DNA of 19,447 bases. It comes from JAAYGD01 sp964609995. GTDB lineage: Bacteria > Bacillota_I > Bacilli_A > RF39 > UBA660. A model generated the notes under the pieces. It was not told the DNA's origin. It ran no database searches and was given only the letters and a program-made list of their open reading frames with translations. The DNA is taken from positions 1-19,447 of the forward strand of contig CAZSTI010000015.1 in NCBI GenBank assembly GCA_964609995.1. Reading direction: 5' to 3'. Of the stretch, positions 1 through 6,641 are shown one piece after another (position 1 is the stretch's first letter; every line of letters starts with the position of its first letter). The translations under genes and the position numbers were made by a program.

Positions 1-1920
1 TGTTCCACTTGCTTTCCATGGACTTGGATTTGGTGTCCATGTTCCACATACTGGTAATGATGTATCTGCTCTTGTTACTGCCGTTGGGCTTGTTGTACTT
101 GATGTTGATAATCCAACATTATTTGTTGCTGTTACATAGTATTGATAACAATTTCCACTCACTATTGTAGCTGTATATGGACTTGTTTGAACTCCTAAAC
201 TACCCCATGCTCCATATGTTCCACATGTTCCTCCACTTAATGTTGCACTTCTTCTATATATTGTATAGTTTGCCATTCCTGATTCTACATCTGCTGCTGA
301 GAAGGTTACACTTTGTATTGTACTTGTTATATATCCATTTGAATATGATATTGCTACACTTGTTGGTGCTGTTCTATCTATTTTTACTACTTTTGCTGTA
401 GTTGTACTTGCTGTTCCTGCTCCATTTATTGCTCTTACTGTTACTGTTGTTTGTCCTGCATTTGTTACCGTAAATGATGCTCCTGTTGTCCATCCTAATG
501 TTGTTGCTCCGCTCATACTATATTCATATCTTAATATTCCTGATTCTCCATCTATACTTCCACCTATTGTTCCTGCTACGCTTGCTGCACTTGTCCACGT
601 TTCGCTTACTGTTAATGTTGGTACGCTTGGTGCTGTTATATCTACTCTTGTTACTCCTGTTGGGTTTGTTGTACTTGATGTTGATAATCCAGCATTATTT
701 CTTGCTACTACATAGTATTGATAACAATTTCCACTTGCTACTGTTGATGTATACGGACTCGCTTGTACTCCTAAACTACCCCATGCTCCATATGTTCCAC
801 ATATTCCTGTAGTCATTGTTGCATTTCTTCTATAAACCGTATAATTTATTATCCCTGATATTGTATCACTTGATGAAAACGTTACACTTTGTGTTGTTCC
901 TGTTATATATCCATTCGTATACGCTATTGTTGGTATTGTTGGTGTTGTTCTATCGTATGTTACTAATCCTCCACTTGTTACATTTGTTTGTTCTAATCCT
1001 AAATTGTTCCATATATCATAATAGTTACTTATATTTACGTTTAATGGTCCTTCTGCTAATGCTGATTCTCCTGCTGGTATTGTATATGTTGCTACTCTTG
1101 TATTTCCGCTTCCTGTTACTGTTGCTAGTCTTCCTCCTACTGTTACTGTTGGATTTGTTACACTCTTTGTAAATGTTATATTTAATGTTACTATATTTCC
1201 ATTTGTTGCATACTTATTATTTGTTGTATTATTACTTGCTACTGTTGCTGTTGTTACCATCGGTGGTATTCCATCATATACTATTACTGTTCTTGTTTCT
1301 GTAGCTATCGTTACTCCTAAATTGCTCTTTAAAACATAGGTAACTGTATAAGTACCTACTGTATTAATATTTATATTATTCGTAACCGTTACTTTATCCG
1401 GCCTATTTCCGCCATATTCATCTATCGCAACAAATCCTGGTTCTACATAAGAAGTTGGTACATAAACTGTATTTTGCCTAACATATAATGGATTATCTCC
1501 TATTAAAGTAATTTGAGAAAATCCTAATTCGCACATTAACAGATCTTCAAATACTTCAACTTCACCATTAAGAGTCATTACTGCACAATATCTTCCTTTA
1601 GTTAAAGTTAAAGCCACATTTCCTTCTGGATCTACATATAATTTGCCTGTATCAGGAAGCTCTCCCGTAACATCAAGCGAGTCTCCTAAAAACGAATTTC
1701 CTTCAATTGTAAAGGTTTTTCCTGCCTCTGAAATTTCAAAATTATCTTGTATATATGCTTTTTTTAATTCTGAAGACAAAGATTTAGCAGAAATCTCCAA
1801 TGTTTTTTTTCTTGCTACATCTGAAACACCTGTTAATCTTGGTACTGCAATCAATAAAATCATTCCTAAAATTATTATTACTGCTAGCAATTCTACTAAA
1901 GTAAATCCCTTTTTATTCAT
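1..1920 (-). CDS. Prepilin-type giant repeat surface protein (5' part, runs off left edge)
   Basis: The reading frame is open from ATG at 1920 to the window edge, 640 codons without a stop, so the C-terminus lies outside. Residues 1-27 are a class III (type IV prepilin) leader: basic MNKKG, predicted cleavage before Phe6, then FTLVE with the conserved Glu five residues after the cut, and a hydrophobic helix. Residues 28-130 look like a pilin-type globular region with Cys112 and Cys130. Residues about 135-215 resemble a DUF5011 bacterial Ig-like domain (GTYTVTYV strand). From about residue 220 come Thr/Ser/Gly-rich Ig-like modules with joints such as DRTTPT and DRTAPT; one two-part module of 192 residues is repeated. 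AGAGGTG sits 4 bases before the ATG. Membrane insertion and assembly by a type IV pilus-like machine is inferred; no prepilin peptidase or pilus ATPase is in the window. A role in adhesion is a guess from architecture. The repeat part uses A-ending codons almost exclusively, unlike the N-terminal part. Confidence 0.9.
   Translation of the reverse strand, partial: MNKKGFTLVELLAVIIILGMILLIAVPRLTGVSDVARKKTLEISAKSLSSELKKAYIQDNFEISEAGKTFTIEGNSFLGDSLDVTGELPDTGKLYVDPEGNVALTLTKGRYCAVMTLNGEVEVFEDLLMCELGFSQITLIGDNPLYVRQNTVYVPTSYVEPGFVAIDEYGGNRPDKVTVTNNININTVGTYTVTYVLKSNLGVTIATETRTVIVYDGIPPMVTTATVASNNTTNNKYATNGNIVTLNITFTKSVTNPTVTVGGRLATVTGSGNTRVATYTIPAGESALAEGPLNVNISNYYDIWNNLGLEQTNVTSGGLVTYDRTTPTIPTIAYTNGYITGTTQSVTFSSSDTISGIINYTVYRRNATMTTGICGTYGAWGSLGVQASPYTSTVASGNCYQYYVVARNNAGLSTSSTTNPTGVTRVDITAPSVPTLTVSETWTSAASVAGTIGGSIDGESGILRYEYSMSGATTLGWTTGASFTVTNAGQTTVTVRAINGAGTASTTTAKVVKIDRTAPTSVAISYSNGYITSTIQSVTFSAADVESGMANYTIYRRSATLSGGTCGTYGAWGSLGVQTSPYTATIVSGNCYQYYVTATNNVGLSTSSTTSPTAVTRADTSLPVCGTWTPNPSPWKASGT
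70..382 (-). repeat. Second copy of the 192-codon Ig-like module in the left giant gene
   Basis: This stretch matches 646-958 at a constant offset of 576 bases (192 codons). Landmarks align exactly: the segment around 91-100 with 667-676, 179-180 with 755-756, and 371-374 with 947-950. The encoded unit runs from a DRTAPT-type joint through SNGYIT, CGTYGAWGSLGVQ, SGNCYQYYV and LSTSSTT. The two cysteines, in CGTYG and GNCYQ, are kept in both copies and could form a disulfide. Confidence 0.85.
470..553 (-). repeat. 84-bp near-identical segment shared with the right giant gene (left copy)
   Basis: Aligned base by base with 18006-18089, only three positions differ (484, 485 and 511), giving 81 of 84 identical without gaps. 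The encoded block includes GESGILRYEYSMSGATTLGW. DNA-level identity this high between two otherwise different genes goes beyond what shared protein function requires. Confidence 0.92.
646..958 (-). repeat. First copy of the 192-codon Ig-like module in the left giant gene
   Basis: This is the upstream (more N-terminal) copy of the unit also found at 70-382. It encodes TNGYITGTT, then CGTYGAWGSLGVQ, SGNCYQYYV and GLSTSSTTNPT. Between the two copies (about 375-640) lies a different Ig-like unit containing ILRYEYSMSGATTLGW, so the true period is a two-domain A-B module. Confidence 0.85.
1831..1920 (-). other. Type IV prepilin (class III) signal and N-terminal helix
   Basis: Codons 1-30 encode a short basic leader (MNKKG), the cleavage/methylation site G|FTLVE and a hydrophobic stretch ending IAVPRL. 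This is the standard arrangement for type IV pilins, pseudopilins and ComGC-like proteins, where prepilin peptidase cuts after Gly5 and Glu at mature position 5 supports assembly. It is distinct from a signal peptidase I site, so the neighbouring lepB is not expected to process it. Confidence 0.93.
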
Positions 1921-1923
1921 ATA

Positions 1924-1964
1924 CACCTCTATTGTTATAAATATTATAACATATTTTATTAATA
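1924..1964 (-). promoter_or_regulatory. Probable extended -10 promoter and RBS of the left giant gene
   Basis: On the minus strand an extended -10 element TGTTATAAT has its TATAAT at 1943-1948. No good -35 is present (TTAGCA at 1965-1970 with a 16-base spacer is the best). The RBS AGAGGTG at 1924-1930 precedes the ATG at 1920. In such AT-rich DNA the -10 could be fortuitous, but the TG extension raises the odds. Confidence 0.5.
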
Positions 1965-2053
1965 TGCTAATATTATAATAATTTATTTAAATACAAGAAT
2001 ATATACCAAAATATTGAAAACTAGAGATTCATTTCGAATAAAAATTTTACAAT

Positions 2054-2078
2054 AAAAAAAAATCAATTAAATTGATTT
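2054..2078 (-). terminator. Intrinsic terminator after lepB
   Basis: An 8-bp perfect stem (2071-2078 with 2060-2067, loop of 3) is followed on the minus strand by a run of Ts to 2054. The upstream arm overlaps the lepB stop codon at 2077-2079. The stem is AT-rich, but the U-tract is strong. Confidence 0.75.
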
Positions 2079-2574
2079 ATTTTATTAATCCAAATCTATT
2101 AAATGGGAATATTATTAAACTGGTTTTTCCTATTATGTTTTTTTTATCTATTAAACCAAAGATTCTACTATCAGTGGAATTATTTCTATTATCTCCAACT
2201 AAAAAATAATTATTATCTTTTATTTTTTCTTCGAGTTTAAAGTCCGCAGTATTAACTCTTATAAATGTTTCGGGAATTTGTATATTGTTTATATATAATT
2301 CACCTTCTTTATATTCAACTATTTCTCCAGGTAAACCAATTACTCTTTTTATTAAATATTCATTTTCATATTTAATAACTACTATATCAAATCTTTCAAG
2401 TTTACCCAACTTTAAACTAACTTTATCTAAAATCATAATATCGTTAGGATTTAAAGTAGGAAACATTGATTTTTGTTGTACTTTAATTGGAGTAATTATA
2501 AAAAACCTTATAAATAAAACCACTAATATTATAATCAAATACTCTATTAATTCTTTCTTTATATTTTTTTTCAT
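2077..2574 (-). CDS. lepB: Signal peptidase I
   Basis: A membrane serine peptidase that removes signal peptides from exported proteins at the outer face of the membrane. The protein is 165 residues. Residues 10-30 form the single N-terminal membrane segment. Box B contains the catalytic Ser36 (KSMFPTL) and box D the catalytic Lys76 (YLIKRVIGLPGE). Box E is VGDNRNNSTDSR at about 126-137. The size and single membrane span fit the short Gram-positive (SipS-like) type. An upstream GTG at 2580 is in frame, but GGAG at 2580-2583 overlaps it and sits 5 bases before the ATG at 2574, so the ATG is preferred. It lies 30 bases after rplS, the order known from Bacillus and clostridia, with a terminator-like hairpin between them. 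Confidence 0.95.
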   Translation of the reverse strand: MKKNIKKELIEYLIIILVVLFIRFFIITPIKVQQKSMFPTLNPNDIMILDKVSLKLGKLERFDIVVIKYENEYLIKRVIGLPGEIVEYKEGELYINNIQIPETFIRVNTADFKLEEKIKDNNYFLVGDNRNNSTDSRIFGLIDKKNIIGKTSLIIFPFNRFGLIK

Positions 2575-2583
2575 AATCACTCC

Positions 2584-2606
2584 AAAAAATAAGGCATAGC
2601 CTTATT
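2584..2606 (-). terminator. Terminator or attenuator hairpin between rplS and lepB
   Basis: An 8-bp perfect stem AATAAGGC/GCCTTATT (2599-2606 with 2588-2595, 3-base loop) is followed on the minus strand by six Ts. It has more G/C than the other terminators here. Its upstream arm overlaps the rplS stop codon, and its T-run abuts the lepB RBS. lepB is therefore either expressed by partial readthrough or from a promoter not identified here. Confidence 0.8.
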
Positions 2607-2943
2607 AGTTTCTTTCTTTAATTTTATACTCACCTTTTTTGTTTCTAAGAAAGTTTAGTTTAGCTCTTCTAACTTTTCCTTTTTTAATTACTTCAAGACT
2701 TGCTATTCTTGGAGAATTAACAGGGAATACTCTTTCTACACCAATACCATAAGACATTTTTCTTACAGTAAAAGTTTCTTCAGCAGCTCTTCCTTTTTTA
2801 GCAATTACTTCCCCTTCAAAAGCTTGAATTCTTTCTTTTTCTCCTTCTATTATGGTATAGTTTACTTTTACAGTATCACCAACTCTAAATTCAGGAACAT
2901 TCGGATTTATTTGCTTTTTAGACACTAAATCAACTACATTCAT
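2605..2943 (-). CDS. rplS: 50S ribosomal protein L19
   Basis: L19 is a structural protein of the large ribosomal subunit near the interface with the 30S subunit. At 112 residues it is close to the usual bacterial length. Recognisable family segments are PEFRVGDTVKV, ERIQAFEGEVIAKKG, TFTVRKMSYGIGVERVFP, and the basic C-terminal half with RRAKLNFLR. The ATG at 2943 follows AAGGAG. The gene has its own promoter inside the end of the upstream gene and a leader of about 57 bases that may be the L19 autoregulatory element. As in Bacillus it lies downstream of trmD, but here one extra gene separates them. Confidence 0.97.
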   Translation of the reverse strand: MNVVDLVSKKQINPNVPEFRVGDTVKVNYTIIEGEKERIQAFEGEVIAKKGRAAEETFTVRKMSYGIGVERVFPVNSPRIASLEVIKKGKVRRAKLNFLRNKKGEYKIKERN

Positions 2944-3000
2944 ACGTTTCTCCTTTTCTTTACATTGATCTTCATTTTGAGCGGATCAGTGTTTTTCACG
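2944..3000 (-). promoter_or_regulatory. rplS 5' leader, possible ribosomal protein L19 leader
   Basis: Transcription from the mapped -10 would give a leader of about 57 bases. It contains TGATC and GATCA arms about 13 bases apart (around 2966-2988) with GATCCGC in the loop side, followed by AAGGAG. A structured L19 leader that mediates autoregulation is known in Firmicutes (Rfam L19_leader). The position and a potential stem agree with that, but the match to the consensus was not verified. Confidence 0.45.
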
Positions 3001-3006
3001 ATTTTG

Positions 3007-3035
3007 ATTTTAACATAATTATATTAATTATGCAA
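3007..3035 (-). promoter_or_regulatory. rplS promoter
   Basis: On the minus strand there is a -35 TTGCAT (3030-3035), a 17-base spacer ending in TGT, and a -10 TAAAAT (3007-3012), so the -10 is also of extended type. This is the best-formed promoter in the window. It overlaps the stop codon of the upstream 211-residue gene. Confidence 0.72.
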
Positions 3036-3663
3036 GTTTTTTTATTTTTTCAAGTATTGGTCCCGATATTCTGATTTTTTCATCTGTCCACCTCATAGCT
3101 CCAGGAACTAAACCAGAATTATATATTTTTTCTAATGATTCTATATTTACTCTATCAATTGATTGTAAATAAAATAATTTCAATTGCTCAGAAATATCTT
3201 CGTCTGCTAATTGGTAAAAATCCCCTTTTTCAAGTAAATTTAATAAAAATATAGATTTAGGCAAATCGACAATTCCTTTCATTATATTTTTACGATAAAA
3301 AGGTTCTGTCAACAATAATCTATAAAGAATTTCTTTAGTTCTATTTTTTCTTACAAGTTGAATTGGTTTACTATCAAACATAGAGTTACAATAATTAATA
3401 ATAAAAGATTCTAAATCAATATTTTCCTCTTCAAATAAATAATTTTTTGAAGAGGAATTTATTATTTCTTCTTCAATTGATTCTCCTTTTCTTGCATTTA
3501 CAGTAAAAAAATTTAAAGGTTCTGGGCATTCATCTGAAAACGCATAAAAAAATTTTGGTTTATTTATATTTAGTTCTTCAATTTTATATTCACAAATTGC
3601 AGAAGGTTTGGGTTCTAATTTAAAAACTTCTATTTCTTCAGCACTTTTATAATACAATTTCAT
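3028..3663 (-). CDS. Unrecognised 211-residue protein between trmD and rplS
   Basis: I do not recognise a family. The start at 3663 (ATG) has AGAGGAC 5 bases upstream, and the gene follows trmD by only 18 bases, so it is probably co-transcribed with trmD and rimM. The protein is soluble-looking: no signal peptide or membrane segment. The N-terminal part is acidic (EESIEEE-type stretches), and residues from about 105 onward look helical and charged (RKNRTKEILYRLLL). The C-terminus ends in basic KIKKLA after a WTDEKIRISGPILE segment. Cysteines are few and do not form a metal-binding pattern. Position inside a ribosome-maturation operon hints at a link to translation, but that is inference only. 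Confidence 0.8.
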   Translation of the reverse strand: MKLYYKSAEEIEVFKLEPKPSAICEYKIEELNINKPKFFYAFSDECPEPLNFFTVNARKGESIEEEIINSSSKNYLFEEENIDLESFIINYCNSMFDSKPIQLVRKNRTKEILYRLLLTEPFYRKNIMKGIVDLPKSIFLLNLLEKGDFYQLADEDISEQLKLFYLQSIDRVNIESLEKIYNSGLVPGAMRWTDEKIRISGPILEKIKKLA

Positions 3664-3681
3664 ATTAAGTCCTCTCTTTAT

Positions 3682-4779
3682 CTATCTACTTCTTGATTGC
3701 TTCTCTTCTATTTCTTCTTCTTTATTTTTGCTTGAAATCATTTCTATCTTTATTTCTTGAATTAACATATTAATTTTCTCTTCTATTTCTTTTCTATATT
3801 CTTTATCAAGAATCTTCTCATAATTTTTAATTAAAGCTTTTAACCTTTCGGCTTCTCCCAATACTATTATTGCATTATCTTCGCTGGAATCTTCTTCGAA
3901 AAATAGTATTGAACTTTTTATTAATGTTAAAATTTTCTTATCAATATTAGTTTTTGCAACATTCTTTTTAAATTTTTGGAACATTAATTCCATATTAGTA
4001 ACAGGGATTATATCAGTTCTTTTTGCGTTATTTTTAGGGTGAAAAGAATATCCTTTTAAATCTTCCAAATTTAATAATTTAATATCTTCATTATTTTTAT
4101 ATAATTTAAATTTCCCTTTATCTAATAAATCGGGTCTTTTTTCTTCCGTTTTTTTAATTCTCTCTTCTTCTCTCCAAGATTCTATGTTTTTATGGTTTCC
4201 AGATAGTAGTACTTCAGGCACTTCTAAATCTTTAAAAACTCTTGGTTTAGTATAGGTAGGATAGTCTAACAAACCATCTACAAAAGATTCTTTTTCATGG
4301 GATTCTTTTTCTATTACATCATCTACTAATCTAACTACAGCATCAGTTACCACCATTGATGGTAATTCTCCTCCTGTTAAAACATAATCTCCTATACTTA
4401 TTTCCATATCACATATAGATAATATTCTTTCATCAAATCCTTCATAATGTCCACATATAAATATTAGGTGTTCTTCTTTTGATAAATTTTCTGCCATCTT
4501 TTGATTAAAAGGAATTCCTTGAGGAGTTAACAATACTACTTTCGAATTATCTTTAGCTATACTCTTAACTGCATCAAATATTGGTTGACACATAAGAACC
4601 ATTCCTGATCCTCCCCCATAAGGTATATCATCAACTTTTTTATGAGAATCTTTTGAAAAATCTCTAATATTATTAATTTCAATATTTACTTTATTAGATT
4701 TAATAGCTCTTTTTATAATTGATTCAGTTAAAAATCCTTCAAACATATTTGGAAATAAAGTTAAAATATCAATTTTCAT
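3682..4779 (-). CDS. trmD: tRNA (guanine-N1)-methyltransferase with a long C-terminal extension
   Basis: TrmD methylates G37 (N1) of tRNAs with G at position 36, using SAM, to prevent +1 frameshifting. Residues 1 to about 225 are a complete SPOUT-class TrmD: YGGGSGM (54-60), GHYEGFDER (110-118), the trefoil-knot segment SIGDYVLTGGELP (128-140), LLDYPTYTKP (170-179), and EVLLSGNHKNIESWR (189-203). The usual proline in YGGGPGM is Ser. Typical TrmD is about 240-250 residues; this one is 365. The extra 120-140 residues are charged and predicted helical, ending KNKEEEIEEKQSRSR, with no domain I recognise. The start overlaps the rimM stop by four bases (ATGA), implying translational coupling. The stop is TAG. 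Confidence 0.96.
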   Translation of the reverse strand: MKIDILTLFPNMFEGFLTESIIKRAIKSNKVNIEINNIRDFSKDSHKKVDDIPYGGGSGMVLMCQPIFDAVKSIAKDNSKVVLLTPQGIPFNQKMAENLSKEEHLIFICGHYEGFDERILSICDMEISIGDYVLTGGELPSMVVTDAVVRLVDDVIEKESHEKESFVDGLLDYPTYTKPRVFKDLEVPEVLLSGNHKNIESWREEERIKKTEEKRPDLLDKGKFKLYKNNEDIKLLNLEDLKGYSFHPKNNAKRTDIIPVTNMELMFQKFKKNVAKTNIDKKILTLIKSSILFFEEDSSEDNAIIVLGEAERLKALIKNYEKILDKEYRKEIEEKINMLIQEIKIEMISSKNKEEEIEEKQSRSR

Positions 4780-5225
4780 ATACCAACACCATCCCTAACA
4801 ATTATTATTTTATTTTCATTATCTATTTTTTCTATAAAATTATCTACTAAAGGAATCATTTCATTATTGCTAAGCACAATAATTTTATATTTTTTATTTT
4901 CTATTATTTCCTTAATTTTATATTCAATACTTTTTAGCAATACTTTATAATCAATTAAATTTTCCACTAAATAATCAACATCGATATTTTCTATATATAC
5001 ACTTTTCCCTTTTAAATATTCTATTTCGTTTATATTATTAATATTTTTAAATTTAACCATATCATAATTTTTATGAATCCTATATGAAGTAATTTCAAAT
5101 TTAATGTTATCTATTATTAATATGTTACCTATTTTAAAAACCAAATCTTTTCTTGAAAAATTACTTAGTATTCTGATTTCACCTTGTATACCATGTGTAT
5201 TTATATATTTACCTATATATATCAT
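4776..5225 (-). CDS. rimM: Ribosome maturation factor RimM
   Basis: RimM binds ribosomal protein S19 and helps 30S head assembly and 16S rRNA processing. The N-terminal signature IGKYINTHGIQGEIRI matches the RimM barrel domain. The C-terminal PRC-type domain carries EMIPLVDNFIEKIDNENKIIIV. At 149 residues it is shorter than the common 165-180, with a compact linker. The ATG at 5225 follows AAGGA with 5-base spacing inside the end of the upstream gene, and its stop overlaps the trmD start. rimM-trmD adjacency is the conserved bacterial arrangement; rpsP, often just upstream, is replaced here by a methyltransferase gene. Confidence 0.92.
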   Translation of the reverse strand: MIYIGKYINTHGIQGEIRILSNFSRKDLVFKIGNILIIDNIKFEITSYRIHKNYDMVKFKNINNINEIEYLKGKSVYIENIDVDYLVENLIDYKVLLKSIEYKIKEIIENKKYKIIVLSNNEMIPLVDNFIEKIDNENKIIIVRDGVGI

Positions 5226-5227
5226 CT

Positions 5228-5959
5228 TTAATCCTTATTAAATAAATATAGTATAATAGAGGTCGCAACTGAAGCATTTAGGCTCTCACATTTATTATTC
5301 ATATTTATATAAATAAATTGATCACATAAGTTCTTTATATCTTCATTTATTCCTTGTCCTTCATTTCCGATTATTATAACACTTTTATCTTTCTTTACAA
5401 TAGATTTAAGTTCAATTCCTGCTTTTACATCAGTACCATAAATAAAGTATCCTTTATCTTTTAATTCATTTATTTTTTCTATTATATTAGTTCTATATAT
5501 ATTAATGTTAAACATCATTCCTTGAGAACTTCTTATTACTTTGTCATTATAAATATCTACTGTATCTTCACTTAAAATAATAGAAGAAACATTAAAAGCA
5601 ATTGAGCTTCTAATTATAGTTCCTAAGTTACCTGGATCTTGTATATTATCTAATATTAGTATATTGTCTCCTAATTCTTTACTCTCATTTAATTTATTAC
5701 AAATTCCCAAAACATTTGAGGGGCTTTCTAACATACTAATGCTTTTCATTACTTTTTTAGAAACATAAGTCTTATTAATATCTATATTAAAATTACTATC
5801 TTCTACTAATAACACTTCTTTTAAATATCCACTTTTATATGCTTCATTAACTAAATGTTCTCCTTCAACAATAAATAAATCCAATATATCTCTATATTTT
5901 TTATTACTTAATTTTTTTATTTCTTTTATCTTAAAATTATCAGTAGAACTTATTACCAT
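5228..5959 (-). CDS. TrmH/SpoU-family RNA 2'-O-ribose methyltransferase
   Basis: A SPOUT-class enzyme that transfers a methyl group from SAM to a ribose 2'-OH in rRNA or tRNA. The N-terminal substrate-binding domain (residues 1-95) contains FIVEGEHLVNEA. The catalytic domain has all three SpoU motifs: LDNIQDPGNLGTIIRSS (103-119), IIIGNEGQGI (195-204) and INMNNKCESLNASVA (218-232). The 243-residue length is normal. It resembles the Bacillus YsgA/RlmB-like group, but the target nucleotide cannot be told from sequence. Its start overlaps the preceding stop by one base (TAATG), and rimM begins 2 bases after its stop, so this is an operon. Confidence 0.93.
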   Translation of the reverse strand: MVISSTDNFKIKEIKKLSNKKYRDILDLFIVEGEHLVNEAYKSGYLKEVLLVEDSNFNIDINKTYVSKKVMKSISMLESPSNVLGICNKLNESKELGDNILILDNIQDPGNLGTIIRSSIAFNVSSIILSEDTVDIYNDKVIRSSQGMMFNINIYRTNIIEKINELKDKGYFIYGTDVKAGIELKSIVKKDKSVIIIGNEGQGINEDIKNLCDQFIYINMNNKCESLNASVATSIILYLFNKD

Positions 5960-6594
5960 TATTCCTTCATCTCTTTTCTAATAAATCTATAATCGCCACA
6001 ATATTTTTCCACATATTTCCAAAACTTTAAAGAGTGATTAAACTCTAAAAAATGACATAGTTCGTGTATTATAACATAATCAATGTATTTTACATCCTTT
6101 TTTATTAATTCTAAATTTAAAGTTATACTAATATTTTTTCTATTACATACTCCCCATCTACTAGTCATTTTTCTTATTTTTAAAGTTGGATAAGGAATCT
6201 TTTCTTCAAACACATTATGTATTGATTTTAATCTTTCACTAAAAACTGAAAACGCTATCTCTTTATAATACTTATCTATTTTGTTTCTATCTTTAATATA
6301 TAATTTATTATTATAGATTTCAGGATGTGTTTGATTGGACAATACTACTATATCAACTTCATTACCTAATAAATAATTTTTATCTTTAAATCTATTCTTT
6401 TTTTCTACTTTTTCAATCATTTTTACAATAGAATCATAATTTTCATCTATCATTTTAAATATGTCTTTTTCTTTTGTTCTTTTATTTGTATAAATATATA
6501 TTTTTAAATCTTCTTTTACTCTTATATAAGTATTTTTATTGTTTTTTCTTTCAATAACAATTTCATATCTATTGTCATTTAAATTAAAATACAT
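5959..6594 (-). CDS. YgjP-type (DUF45) zinc metallopeptidase domain protein
   Basis: The C-terminal half carries the zinc-peptidase signature HELCH (177-181) with a third ligand His187 in FNHSLKFW, preceded by KMTSRWGVCN and ISITLNLELI. This is the conserved layout of the YgjP/UPF0024-like (DUF45, M48-related) family. The Glu of HELCH would be the catalytic base. No signal peptide or membrane helix is present, so it acts in the cytoplasm; substrates are generally unknown for the family. The 211 residues are near the usual 230. The ATG at 6594 is preceded by AGGTGGTG. It starts 47 bases after polC and overlaps the next gene by one base. Confidence 0.9.
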   Translation of the reverse strand: MYFNLNDNRYEIVIERKNNKNTYIRVKEDLKIYIYTNKRTKEKDIFKMIDENYDSIVKMIEKVEKKNRFKDKNYLLGNEVDIVVLSNQTHPEIYNNKLYIKDRNKIDKYYKEIAFSVFSERLKSIHNVFEEKIPYPTLKIRKMTSRWGVCNRKNISITLNLELIKKDVKYIDYVIIHELCHFLEFNHSLKFWKYVEKYCGDYRFIRKEMKE

Positions 6595-6641
6595 AATATC
6601 ACCACCTAAATTATATCTTAATAAAAAGATTGGATTTTATA

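Noticed and set aside
177..1172. Plus-strand ORFs rich in Leu, His, Tyr and Phe that look like hydrophobic membrane proteins
   Set aside because: They are antisense shadows of the A-ending codons of the left giant gene (T-rich opposite strand). They lack RBSs and recognisable domains, and the minus-strand frame is fully open with a prepilin start.
1921..2053. A small gene or structured RNA in the gap between the left giant gene and lepB
   Set aside because: Only a probable promoter and RBS can be seen; the rest is AT-rich sequence without a convincing ORF or stable fold.
2575..2580. GTG start for lepB at 2580
   Set aside because: It overlaps the GGAG ribosome site; the ATG at 2574 has correct spacing.
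6595..6641. Promoter or terminator between polC and the YgjP-type gene
   Set aside because: A TATAAT is present but no -35 at acceptable distance and no hairpin with a T-run; operon readthrough is simpler.
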